Origin: an uncultured Clostridia bacterium
GTDB lineage: Bacteria > Bacillota > Clostridia > Christensenellales > Borkfalkiaceae
Reading direction: 5' to 3'
Assembly (NCBI GenBank): GCA_947589235.1
Contig: CANQAX010000003.1
Coordinates: 1 to 64,000, forward strand
DNA length: 64,000 nt
Shown here: positions 52,226 to 59,961 of the stretch, piece by piece
Layout: each line of letters opens with the position of its first letter
How positions within the stretch are numbered: position 1 is the stretch's first letter
Translations under genes and position numbers: made by a program
Notes under the pieces: model-generated
The model's input: the letters and a program-made list of their open reading frames with translations, nothing else
The model's database searches: none
Told to the model about the DNA's origin: nothing

Positions 52226-52288
52226 CTTCGATTTTGATATGATTCCCTTCGATTTTGAAATTTTACCCTTCGATATTGATATGTCCGC
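52226..52288. repeat. Three iterons, 21-bp period
   Basis: CTTCGATTTTGATATG / CTTCGATTTTGAAATT / CTTCGATATTGATATG starting at 52226, 52247, 52268. Confidence 0.85.
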
Positions 52289-52460
52289 AATTCGGAAATG
52301 ATAGGGGAAGTAAAAAAAATTTCCCCGCCGCGGAGAGAGCGGCGGGGAATCAGGATCCCGTTGTACGGCTACAAGAGCGGTTGGGGATCACCGCTCTTTT
52401 TGCCCTCCTCGGGATAGCTGACCATATTCGGTTTGCCTGCCAGATACACGCTGTAAGCGC

Positions 52461-53492
52461 TCATGGGGTACCTCCCGGCGGCGTGTAGCAGCTGCACATG
52501 GTACCGTCTTTGCGGAACCCTGTATCGCAGCAGTCGGGGCAGAGATAGCGGGGCTGAAGATCTTCCGCGGTGTAGCCGTGCTCCTTGAGGAACTCGGCTA
52601 TCGCGGCTTTGGTCGCGATCTTCTTCTCGAGGATTTCGCGGACTGTCTTCATGTTCCGCGCTGCTTGCGCCTTGCCTGCTTCCATTTCGAGGCGCTTGAG
52701 CTCCGTCTCGAGCGCGGCAAAGCCCGGCCCGAGCTTCTCGCGCACGCTGTCGGCGTGCTCGTTTGCGAGCCTTTGGCGGGCTTCGTAGAATCTCTCACGG
52801 TCTGCCCGGGCGTCTGCATCGCGGACAGCGTGAGACGCCGCCTTGACGTTCCGGAGCGTCTCGAGGCGGATTTTTTTCAAGAGGTCGTAGTCGAGTGTGA
52901 AGGTGGCGCGGTCCGTGTTGTTGACGGACCGACGGCGCCCGAACACCGTTCTCACGGTGAGGATCCGGAGATCCTCGAGGCGCGAGACGGCTTCGGAGAC
53001 GGTGGAAGCGGCGATCTCGAGCGTGCGCGCAATTGACGCCTGCGTGCTTGTCCAGTGGCGGATGTGGTGGTTCTGATGGATTATGTAGGAGAGTACTTCG
53101 ACTTGGTCGTTGGTGAGATCTGTCACCTCGTTCCCGTCTTTGCAGGGGAACTTGGCGTGCCAGAGCCAGTCATATATGTAGAAATACTTGTCCGGTGCGG
53201 GGAGGAGCTCTTTGAGCTTGTACGTATGGTCTGAAGCCTTTTCAAAGCAGAACTGTAAGATCTTGCGCATGGTGCGCGAGACCGTCGCGGTGGAGATGTT
53301 GTAGCGGTTGCCGATCTCGGGGTATGTAAACTCGGCGTTCCCGCCTTTTTGGGTGAAGGAATAGAGCGCGTTGGTGATGGCGCGCTCCGAGGCGGTGAGT
53401 TTCTCGGCGCCGAAGAAGCCGTGCGTGATGACGCGGATGGCGTATCCCGCGTGGCTGTTCCCGGACCTGTTTTTTCTTGCTGTGTTTATCAT
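52461..53492 (-). CDS. Winged-HTH replication-type protein with C-terminal Cys cluster
   Basis: Two HTH-like regions (YNISTATVSRTMRKIL; LEIAASTVSEAVSRLEDLRIL) and CPDCCDTGFRKDGTMCSCY resembling DnaC-type CxxCxDTG; flanks iterons. Confidence 0.6.
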   Translation of the reverse strand: MINTARKNRSGNSHAGYAIRVITHGFFGAEKLTASERAITNALYSFTQKGGNAEFTYPEIGNRYNISTATVSRTMRKILQFCFEKASDHTYKLKELLPAPDKYFYIYDWLWHAKFPCKDGNEVTDLTNDQVEVLSYIIHQNHHIRHWTSTQASIARTLEIAASTVSEAVSRLEDLRILTVRTVFGRRRSVNNTDRATFTLDYDLLKKIRLETLRNVKAASHAVRDADARADRERFYEARQRLANEHADSVREKLGPGFAALETELKRLEMEAGKAQAARNMKTVREILEKKIATKAAIAEFLKEHGYTAEDLQPRYLCPDCCDTGFRKDGTMCSCYTPPGGTP

Positions 53493-53562
53493 GTACTCTT
53501 CCCCTTGAGTATTTTCCCGCCTTTGGAGGGGCTTTTCTGCCCCTCCTCCGGCAAGGAGAGAT

Positions 53563-53751
53563 TTATGCCCCTACGGGGCTGTGTGAGCGCTTTACGGACG
53601 CTTTTCCGCGCCGTACGACGCACTCCATGAGCGCGTCGGCGATCTCTGCTTCGGTGAGTTCTTTGCCCCATGCGCAGAAGCGGTCGCAGCCCCAGTCGCA
53701 AGTAGGTTCTCGCGGGCACGAGGCGCAAGGGCAGGGTTCCTGTGTTTTCAT
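53563..53751 (-). CDS. Small Cys-rich protein (62 aa)
   Basis: MKTQEPCPCASCPREPTCDWGCDRFCAWGKELTE; overlaps the next gene by 4 bp. Confidence 0.65.
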   Translation of the reverse strand: MKTQEPCPCASCPREPTCDWGCDRFCAWGKELTEAEIADALMECVVRRGKASVKRSHSPVGA

Positions 53752-54005
53752 GGTTTCCTCCTTCTTTTCCGCTCGACGGCGGCGTCACGCATGCCGTTCA
53801 TGAAGCCGATGGCGCATTCGCGGGATCTTCCGGCGCCGTCGCGGATCTCTTCCTTGTATTCTTGGATTTTGGCGGAGAGCTTTTCGCGCTCCGCCTGCTT
53901 TGCATGGGGATACTTGCGGTAGGTCTGTACGCCCCACTTGTATCCCCATGCGAAGGGGGTTTTGTTCTTCCCGGAGCTCTTCAGTCTCTCATTGACGGTT
54001 TTCAT
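53748..54005 (-). CDS. Hypothetical element protein (MKTVNERL...)
   Basis: ATG 54005 preceded by purine-rich RBS; divergent from small RNA A2. Confidence 0.65.
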   Translation of the reverse strand: MKTVNERLKSSGKNKTPFAWGYKWGVQTYRKYPHAKQAEREKLSAKIQEYKEEIRDGAGRSRECAIGFMNGMRDAAVERKRRRKP

Positions 54006-54057
54006 TTTTTCCTCGAAAAAAGACTTGACAACCCACATAAAATCAATTATAATGGGC

Positions 54058-54186
54058 GCATAAGTTAGCCAGTTCCGCAACTGCTTTTGCAGAGGTCTGG
54101 AAGGCTATGAAGTAGCCGCTTCCTTAGCGGCGGTCAGCAGCATTGGGCTGCACGCCATGGTCTAATAAATCATGGCATTTTTTTTA
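54058..54186 (+). ncRNA. Putative structured small RNA, copy A2
   Basis: TTGACA(54025)-17 nt-TATAAT(54048); same fold as A1 with compensatory changes in distal stems; terminator GCCATGGT-ATCATGGC plus T8. Confidence 0.75.
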
Positions 54187-54639
54187 ATTCGGATATATCT
54201 TCCGAATTTTCACTTTGTCATATTTCGTTAAAGGTTTTACTCCTGCAAGATACTTCGTTTCATAGATTTCCGACCGATTGATCCAACGCTTATGTTCGTC
54301 AATTTGTCTATCAGGCGCATTGTCGAGAACGACAGCCTTTGATACACTGTGATTAACCGAAGCGACCAAAACACGATCTCCGCCACGATTGTCTTGCGCT
54401 ACAACAACCCCAAGACGGGGTTTATGTATCGCATTCCCGAAATGCTTATCGTCTGTAACGATCAGCGTCGGTTCGTCGAACGTGCGAGCGTTCAGTCGCT
54501 CCAACGTCCGCAAGCGCCCCTTTGCCTTGCGCTTTGTTGCCGCAGGAGCGTCTTTTTTGCCGGCGATGACCGCCTTATAATAGTTGATTTTCTCTCGGAC
54601 GGAATAGTAAACCTTTCCCGTCATGCCGTGCTTAAACAT
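54184..54639 (-). CDS. Hypothetical element protein, convergent with small RNA A2
   Basis: 151 aa MFKHGMTGKVYYSVREKINYYKAVIAGKKD...; a degraded homolog sits beside the A1 RNA. Confidence 0.7.
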   Translation of the reverse strand: MFKHGMTGKVYYSVREKINYYKAVIAGKKDAPAATKRKAKGRLRTLERLNARTFDEPTLIVTDDKHFGNAIHKPRLGVVVAQDNRGGDRVLVASVNHSVSKAVVLDNAPDRQIDEHKRWINRSEIYETKYLAGVKPLTKYDKVKIRKIYPN

Positions 54640-54660
54640 CGATTACCTCAATAGCGTTTT

Positions 54661-55047
54661 TTAATCGTAAAAGTCCCGAGGATAGTCTTGTTTTATCATC
54701 TTGCGGTGTCGGTCGCTGTAATCGTGCTTTCTGCCGACAAGCCCGTCTGCCATGCCCTCATACATTTTCATTTGATCCCGCGAGAGAACTTTGCCCTTTT
54801 TCCCAACGCCGCAATCGCGGTACCGAGAACATGTCAAATATGCCTTTGTCGTGACGTCGTGTCCAAAATCGCTGCCGGGGTCGTTTTTGTATGCGCGGAG
54901 ATTTCGTGCTGCAAGCCCTCTTCCACGCGCATACCCGACCTCATACGAATCTTTCTTTTTTGCCATGGCGTCACCGTTTTGCCGATATTTTTTCAGGAGA
55001 GTCCGCTTGCCCCATGCAAAGCCGCGTTTGTAGGAACTTTTTGCCAT
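54661..55047 (-). CDS. Hypothetical element protein, basic
   Basis: 128 aa with internal repeat YKRGFAWGKR / YEVGYARGRG. Confidence 0.65.
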   Translation of the reverse strand: MAKSSYKRGFAWGKRTLLKKYRQNGDAMAKKKDSYEVGYARGRGLAARNLRAYKNDPGSDFGHDVTTKAYLTCSRYRDCGVGKKGKVLSRDQMKMYEGMADGLVGRKHDYSDRHRKMIKQDYPRDFYD

Positions 55048-55050
55048 GAT

Positions 55051-55314
55051 TTAACCTCTGTTTTGAGGGTAATAGATAACGCCTCGCCCGTTTGTAGCTT
55101 TCACGGCGGAAAAGACCTGCTTTTTCTCTTCTTGTGTCAGCACACGATTTACCCTTGTCTGTGCGTCAATCACACTTCTGTGGTAGGCAACCTTTTCATT
55201 GTAGATTTTCCAATTGGAATTGCCTTTTTCGTGTGCTTTGAACATTCTGTTTATGTTTCTGTTTTGAAGAAATCTGTGCCGTGCATTGGAAGCGTTTAAG
55301 TTCTTTTTTGTCAT
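55051..55314 (-). CDS. Hypothetical element protein
   Basis: 87 aa; YNEKVAYHRSVIDAQTRV resembles VREKINYYKAVIAGKKD of 54184-54639. Confidence 0.6.
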   Translation of the reverse strand: MTKKNLNASNARHRFLQNRNINRMFKAHEKGNSNWKIYNEKVAYHRSVIDAQTRVNRVLTQEEKKQVFSAVKATNGRGVIYYPQNRG

Positions 55315-55344
55315 ATTTGTTACTCCTTTGCGGTTTTGCCGCAT

Positions 55345-55593
55345 TTAATTTTTTGCGAGATCTTCATTGAGGCGGAGCTTGTCGCCCTCGATGAAGAGGA
55401 TCCCGAGCTCGGCGAGCTTTCGGACTTTGCGGGCGACGGTGCGGTCGGAGACGCCGATCGCGTCGCCCGCGAGCTCGAAGTCGAGCCGTGCGAGCTCGAA
55501 CTGTTGCACGTTGAAGATGTACCTTGTGAGGTTATATTCAACGTTGTTCCGGAGGAGCGCTTGTGCTACCTTCGTGAGGGACAAGATCTTCAT
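55345..55593 (-). CDS. Small winged-HTH protein
   Basis: AGDAIGVSDRTVARKVRKLAELGILFIEGDKLRL. Confidence 0.65.
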   Translation of the reverse strand: MKILSLTKVAQALLRNNVEYNLTRYIFNVQQFELARLDFELAGDAIGVSDRTVARKVRKLAELGILFIEGDKLRLNEDLAKN

Positions 55594-56137
55594 CGTATTC
55601 CTCCCATTCCGCCGCAGGGGGCGGAGGGGCGTTCTCTTTGCCGCCGTGCGCCGTTTCGTAGGCTTCCCCGGGCGCGGGCTCGGCGCCGCTCTCGGGCGTT
55701 TCTGCGGCGCCTTGGGCGGCTTCTGTAGGCGAGCCTTCCGGGGAGCCGAGGCTGTACCCGCCTGCCGTTTCGATGTGCGTTTCGAGTTCGGAGAAGTACA
55801 TCGGGGCGAGCGCTGCGAGCATTTCGTCGGAGATCACGGCGGCTTGGTTGCGTTTCCACGTCCACGGCGCCCACCACCGCCGCCTGCGGACGGGGATCAT
55901 GACCTGTGCCTTCTGCTCCAAGGCTTGGATTTGGATCTTGATCTCCGTGTCGAGCTTCTTTTTATAGAGCCTATGATACGCGCTGTATTCTTCCTTGAGC
56001 GCCTCTTCAATTGCTTTATTGAGGTCATCGGACATCTTGGGCGCGTAGCGTCTGTGCTCGCAAGAGAGGGCATAGATCCGTTCGTGGAGCTCGTTGAACT
56101 CCTGCTTGAGTTTTTCGGGAATGTTGAGGTCGTTCAT
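55538..56137 (-). CDS. Hypothetical protein, coiled-coil and Pro/Glu-rich C-terminus
   Basis: ATG 56137 overlaps the upstream stop; operonic. Confidence 0.6.
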   Translation of the reverse strand: MNDLNIPEKLKQEFNELHERIYALSCEHRRYAPKMSDDLNKAIEEALKEEYSAYHRLYKKKLDTEIKIQIQALEQKAQVMIPVRRRRWWAPWTWKRNQAAVISDEMLAALAPMYFSELETHIETAGGYSLGSPEGSPTEAAQGAAETPESGAEPAPGEAYETAHGGKENAPPPPAAEWEEYDEDLVPHEGSTSAPPEQR

Positions 56138-56760
56138 GCCGTTTCTTCTCTTTCTTTCGAGCGGTACCATTTCGGTTCTCCGGGCTCGTAGATCTTGCGG
56201 AGCTCTTCGGGAACGGAATCGCGGTCGCCGGAGAACCAGAGCTCAATGCCTGCGACGTCGTATCTGCGTTCGCCGTCATGCAGGGCGGCGTACGCGCGTG
56301 CGCGCTCGTAGGCGCTCTGCGAGTTCTTGAGGCGGAACTTCGCAATGCGGTTGTTCGCCGTGACGTCGCAGAGCTCGAGGGGGAGCTTTGCATAGCTGTT
56401 CGGAAGCCCCGAATAGCTGTAACTCACCGCCATGTTGACGGTGCAAGCGCCGCTTTGCGGCGAGATCTCGCGCTCCCCGGGGTTGTACACGTAGAAATAC
56501 AAGCCGAAGAGCTCCGGGCTTTCGTCGCTGTATCCGAACTCGGTAAAGCCGACGTTGTCGAGGAGCCGGTGCTTGCCCGTTCCGTCCTTCGGATATGCCG
56601 AGAGATCGATCCCCTTGAGGTCGTCCTCGATGGACGTTTCATCGAAAGGGAGAGACGAGGACGCGGCTTTTGCCTCCGTTCCCGAAGGGGCGAAGGCGAC
56701 CGTGCAGGCGATGAAGAGGGCGGCGAGGATCGCCCCGGCTTTTCTGCAGAGTGTTTTCAT
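56134..56760 (-). CDS. Secreted hypothetical protein
   Basis: N-terminal signal peptide KAGAILAALFIACTVAFAPSGTEAKA. Confidence 0.65.
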   Translation of the reverse strand: MKTLCRKAGAILAALFIACTVAFAPSGTEAKAASSSLPFDETSIEDDLKGIDLSAYPKDGTGKHRLLDNVGFTEFGYSDESPELFGLYFYVYNPGEREISPQSGACTVNMAVSYSYSGLPNSYAKLPLELCDVTANNRIAKFRLKNSQSAYERARAYAALHDGERRYDVAGIELWFSGDRDSVPEELRKIYEPGEPKWYRSKEREETA

Positions 56761-57947
56761 CAGAATACGATTTCCTGCTTGTTGAGTTCAAGCTCGGTCG
56801 ATGGAACGGTGACGTCAATTTTTTCCCAACGAAGCGCCGATGTGAACTCCATGATGTGATCTTCGTGGTTCGTGCCCTTGAAGGTGATTTTGATATCCCA
56901 AAGTTTCTTTCCTTTGCGGGGCGTGAAGTATTCCGTGTTGATTTGTTCGGAAGTCAAGTCGGCAAAAAGAATTTCTTGCCGATAATCTCCCATTGCCGTC
57001 GTGACTTGTTTGAAGTTGTAGTCCGAAAAGAGACGGCGGTCGAAGTAGATGCTTTGACCGGCGGCATTTTCAATGTCATCATAGCTGAAGATCGTCAGGG
57101 CGCCGCCTCCTCCTGCTCTGCCGAATGAGATATAATCCTCATCTTCGCCTGCCGCCAAGTTCCCTCCCGTGAAGGTGATGTTCTGCGTGTAGGTTTCGGC
57201 AATCGTATAGACGTCGCTCACGTCGTGGGTCTCGGAGATGACGCCGCCGGCGCCCTTGGAGCTTCTCCCGGCGAGGACGGTGACGTTGGTGTTCCCGCCG
57301 AGCACGACGTCGATTTCGCCGATCTTTGCGGAGACGTTGGTGACGCGCTGCAGGTAGTCGACGGTGCACGTCTTGGTGATCGGCGAGCCTTCCTCATTGG
57401 GCGTGACGGTGCTCGCGGAGAGCAGAATCTGTTCGGCGAAGGGGGTCTCGCACTTGACCTTCACCGATGTTTCGTCGACCGTCTCGAGGGAGACGTATTC
57501 GTTGGGATCCTTTCCGGACGCCCATTCGGAATCCGCGTTTTTGAAGGCGACGGAGAAGACGACGCTCTTGTCGATGACATTGTCCGGTTTCATCGTCGCC
57601 GTGACCGTCACGCCCTCGCCTTCATCGGTGGGGGAAGAGGCGCCGAGCGGCGCCGTGAAGAGCATGGCGGTTGGCAGTTCGACGACTTCGCCTGCAGGGA
57701 GCTCGCTGCCGTTCTCGTCGAGCACGCCGGAGCTCTCGGGTTCCGCAGGATCTTCGGGAGCCGTGGGATCTGCAGGGGTCTCCGCGGCGGGATCCGACTT
57801 GAACCACTCCGATGGCTTGGTCTTTCCGGTTCCCCAGAGCTGCAGACCGCCGAGGACGCAGGCGGCGAGGATGATGAGCGTCATGAGTACGCAGAAAATG
57901 CTCATGCCCAAATGCCTGTGCGTTGCATAGCTGTTTCTTTTTGCCAT
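56760..57947 (-). CDS. Membrane-anchored surface protein with Ig/beta-sandwich-like ectodomain
   Basis: Single N-terminal TM (MSIFCVLMTLIILAACVLGGLQLW) then Pro/Glu linker and extracellular beta-rich region. Confidence 0.65.
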   Translation of the reverse strand: MAKRNSYATHRHLGMSIFCVLMTLIILAACVLGGLQLWGTGKTKPSEWFKSDPAAETPADPTAPEDPAEPESSGVLDENGSELPAGEVVELPTAMLFTAPLGASSPTDEGEGVTVTATMKPDNVIDKSVVFSVAFKNADSEWASGKDPNEYVSLETVDETSVKVKCETPFAEQILLSASTVTPNEEGSPITKTCTVDYLQRVTNVSAKIGEIDVVLGGNTNVTVLAGRSSKGAGGVISETHDVSDVYTIAETYTQNITFTGGNLAAGEDEDYISFGRAGGGGALTIFSYDDIENAAGQSIYFDRRLFSDYNFKQVTTAMGDYRQEILFADLTSEQINTEYFTPRKGKKLWDIKITFKGTNHEDHIMEFTSALRWEKIDVTVPSTELELNKQEIVF

Positions 57948-58023
57948 AGTTTCCTCCTACGCGCTTTTGCGCGGAAATTTATTCTTTGATTAGTTATTTA
58001 TAACTTTTTTTGGATATTGTATC

Positions 58024-58065
58024 ATTCAAATATAACTTTGTCAAGCATTTGAGTTAAATTTGAAT
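58024..58065. promoter_or_regulatory. Inverted-repeat operator in the divergent regulatory region
   Basis: ATTCAAATATAACT - 14 nt - AGTTAAATTTGAAT, 13 of 14 positions paired. Confidence 0.65.
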
Positions 58066-58085
58066 AAAATGTAATTGGTGAAATT

Positions 58086-58439
58086 ATGAGAATTAAGGAA
58101 TTAAGGGAAGAAAGAGGGCTTTCGCAGGCGGAAGTTGCAAAAGCTGTTTTCGGTTCTCAATCAAATTTAGCGAAATGGGAAAAGGGGACTGTTCAGCCGT
58201 CTGCGGATTTCCTTTTGAAACTTGCAGACTTTTTCAATGTTTCTACCGATTATCTTCTCGGTCGGACTGATGAGCTCGGTGCGGTTATCGTGCCCGGGGG
58301 CGCGGGGCAGCTTTCTGCCGACGAGCAGGAGATATTGCTGCTGTATGCGGAGCTTTCGCCTTCCCGCAAAGACGATCTGAAGATATATCTTCGCGCTCTT
58401 TCCGGATCGGACGTTAAATTTGAAAAGAAAAAAGCATAG
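58086..58439 (+). CDS. XRE family transcriptional regulator
   Basis: MRIKELREERGLSQAEVAKAVFGSQSNLAKWEKGTVQPSADFLLKLADFFNVSTDYLLGR. Confidence 0.92.
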   Translation: MRIKELREERGLSQAEVAKAVFGSQSNLAKWEKGTVQPSADFLLKLADFFNVSTDYLLGRTDELGAVIVPGGAGQLSADEQEILLLYAELSPSRKDDLKIYLRALSGSDVKFEKKKA

Positions 58440-58554
58440 TTTTGGGAGATTTGTATGATATTAGAAGATCTTAGGAAAGAGATTTTTTGTTTAGAAAAAA
58501 AGCGTAGTAGATTGGAAAAGAAGTTCGATTTTATTGGTTTGGGGGAGTTGACAA

Positions 58555-58929
58555 ATGATAAACACTTCGCTTATAGAGCTTCTTAAACTTGCGCAAGGTG
58601 ATCGTTCTCAAAATCAGTTTGCTTTGCATTGCGGGGTTAGTTCGGCTACGCTTTCTCATATTATGCAGGGCAAGCATACGCCTTCACCGCAATTTTTGAA
58701 AAAAATTGCAGATAGGGCTTATAATGGCGTAACTTACGACGCACTCCTTGTTGCGTCGATTGCTCCTTATCGTTCTGGGTCTTCCTCTCTTACCCTTTCT
58801 GCGGAAGAGAGGGAAGTTTTGTTTCTTTTTGATGGTCTTTCTTCTTCCCGAAAAGAAGATCTGAAGATTTATCTTCGAGCTTTGTCCGGAGCTTCAGAAG
58901 AGGGAAGTGTAAAATCAAAAAATTTCTAA
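58555..58929 (+). CDS. Second XRE-type regulator with the same C-terminal tail
   Basis: HTH QNQFALHCGVSSATLSHIMQGKHTPSPQFLKKIA; tail SSSRKEDLKIYLRALSG matches SPSRKDDLKIYLRALSG of the first. Confidence 0.85.
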   Translation: MINTSLIELLKLAQGDRSQNQFALHCGVSSATLSHIMQGKHTPSPQFLKKIADRAYNGVTYDALLVASIAPYRSGSSSLTLSAEEREVLFLFDGLSSSRKEDLKIYLRALSGASEEGSVKSKNF

Positions 58930-58948
58930 ATTTTGCAGGAGTGATTTC

Positions 58949-59848
58949 ATGACCGAACTTGAAGAAAGACAGAAGAAGCTCTTCGACGATCTGCGCCGTA
59001 CCGACGGGAACGGCGCGGAGTATTGGCTTGCCCGCGAGCTGCAGGGGGCGCTCGAGTACAAGGAGTGGAGAAATTTTGCAAAGGTAATCGAGACCGCAAA
59101 AATTGCTTGTAAGATCAGTCAGCACAGCGTCGCCGACCATTTTGTTGAGGTCAACAAAATGGTTGAGATGCCTGTTAAGCCGAAAAAGAATGCCGAAGAA
59201 TTAGGTTTTGTTGACGTCAACAAAACCAAAATGAAGGCGATTCCGGATTACAAACTCTCTCGGTATGCGTGCTATCTCATCGTGATGAACGGTGATCCAC
59301 GCAAAGACGTGATCGCGTGGGGGCAGACCTATTTCGCCGTGCAGACGCGGCAGCAGGAGCTTGCCGAACTGTACGACCGTCTCACCGAGGATGAGCGCAG
59401 GCTCTTCATCCGCGGCGACATCAGGCAGAAAAATATGCTGCTTGCGGAAGCCGCCCACCGTGCGGGGATCATCACTCGGCAAGAATATGCTTCCTTTCAG
59501 GATGCCGGCTATCGCGGATTGTACGGCGGGATGACCGCACGCGATATTGCGGAGCACAAAGGGCTTTCGGAAGGGCAAGAGATCCTCGACCATATGGGAA
59601 GCGAGGAGCTCGCGGCGAACCTCTTCCGTATTACGCAGACGGAAGCGAAGATGAAGCGCGAGGGTGTGAGCACTCCCGCCGCCGCAAATGCAACGCATTT
59701 TGAGGTCGGGAAGAAGGTGCGGTATACAATCGAAGAACTCGGCGGCACGATGCCGGAAGATCTTCCGACGCCGGAGCGCGGGATCTCAGAGCTCGAAGCA
59801 GAAACAAAACATCAGATCGCTCCGAAAAAGGGGAAAAAGAAGAAGTGA
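58949..59848 (+). CDS. DinD-like DNA damage-inducible protein
   Basis: YWLARELQGALEYKEWRNFAKVIETAKIAC..., DYKLSRYACYLIVMNGDPRKDVIAWGQTYFAVQTRQQE. Confidence 0.87.
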   Translation: MTELEERQKKLFDDLRRTDGNGAEYWLARELQGALEYKEWRNFAKVIETAKIACKISQHSVADHFVEVNKMVEMPVKPKKNAEELGFVDVNKTKMKAIPDYKLSRYACYLIVMNGDPRKDVIAWGQTYFAVQTRQQELAELYDRLTEDERRLFIRGDIRQKNMLLAEAAHRAGIITRQEYASFQDAGYRGLYGGMTARDIAEHKGLSEGQEILDHMGSEELAANLFRITQTEAKMKREGVSTPAAANATHFEVGKKVRYTIEELGGTMPEDLPTPERGISELEAETKHQIAPKKGKKKK

Positions 59849-59919
59849 AGTGTGAAAATTGAATGTTAGTCGATTTTTGCTGTGCAAAAAGCGACTAAAA
59901 AGGTTGAGATCTTCTGTGA

Positions 59920-59947
59920 TATAATTCTTGCGGAATATATTCCGTAA
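59920..59947 (+). promoter_or_regulatory. TATAAT plus palindrome upstream of integrase
   Basis: TATAAT 59920-59925, then TTGCGGAATATATTCCGTAA (59928-59947) with a perfect 14-bp core CGGAATATATTCCG. Confidence 0.6.
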
Positions 59948-59961
59948 GGAGTTTGCAGAAG

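Noticed and set aside
50779-54186. Small RNAs as a type III (ToxI-like) antitoxin, retron msr-msd or 6S RNA
   Set aside because: No tandem RNA repeats with a ToxN-like gene, no reverse transcriptase nearby, and no clear 6S signature; left as unassigned.
58455-58586. 43-codon ORF MILEDLRKEIFCLEKKRSRLEKKFDFIGLGELTNDKHFAYRAS between the XRE genes
   Set aside because: Short and overlaps the next gene start; possible leader peptide but not supportable alone.
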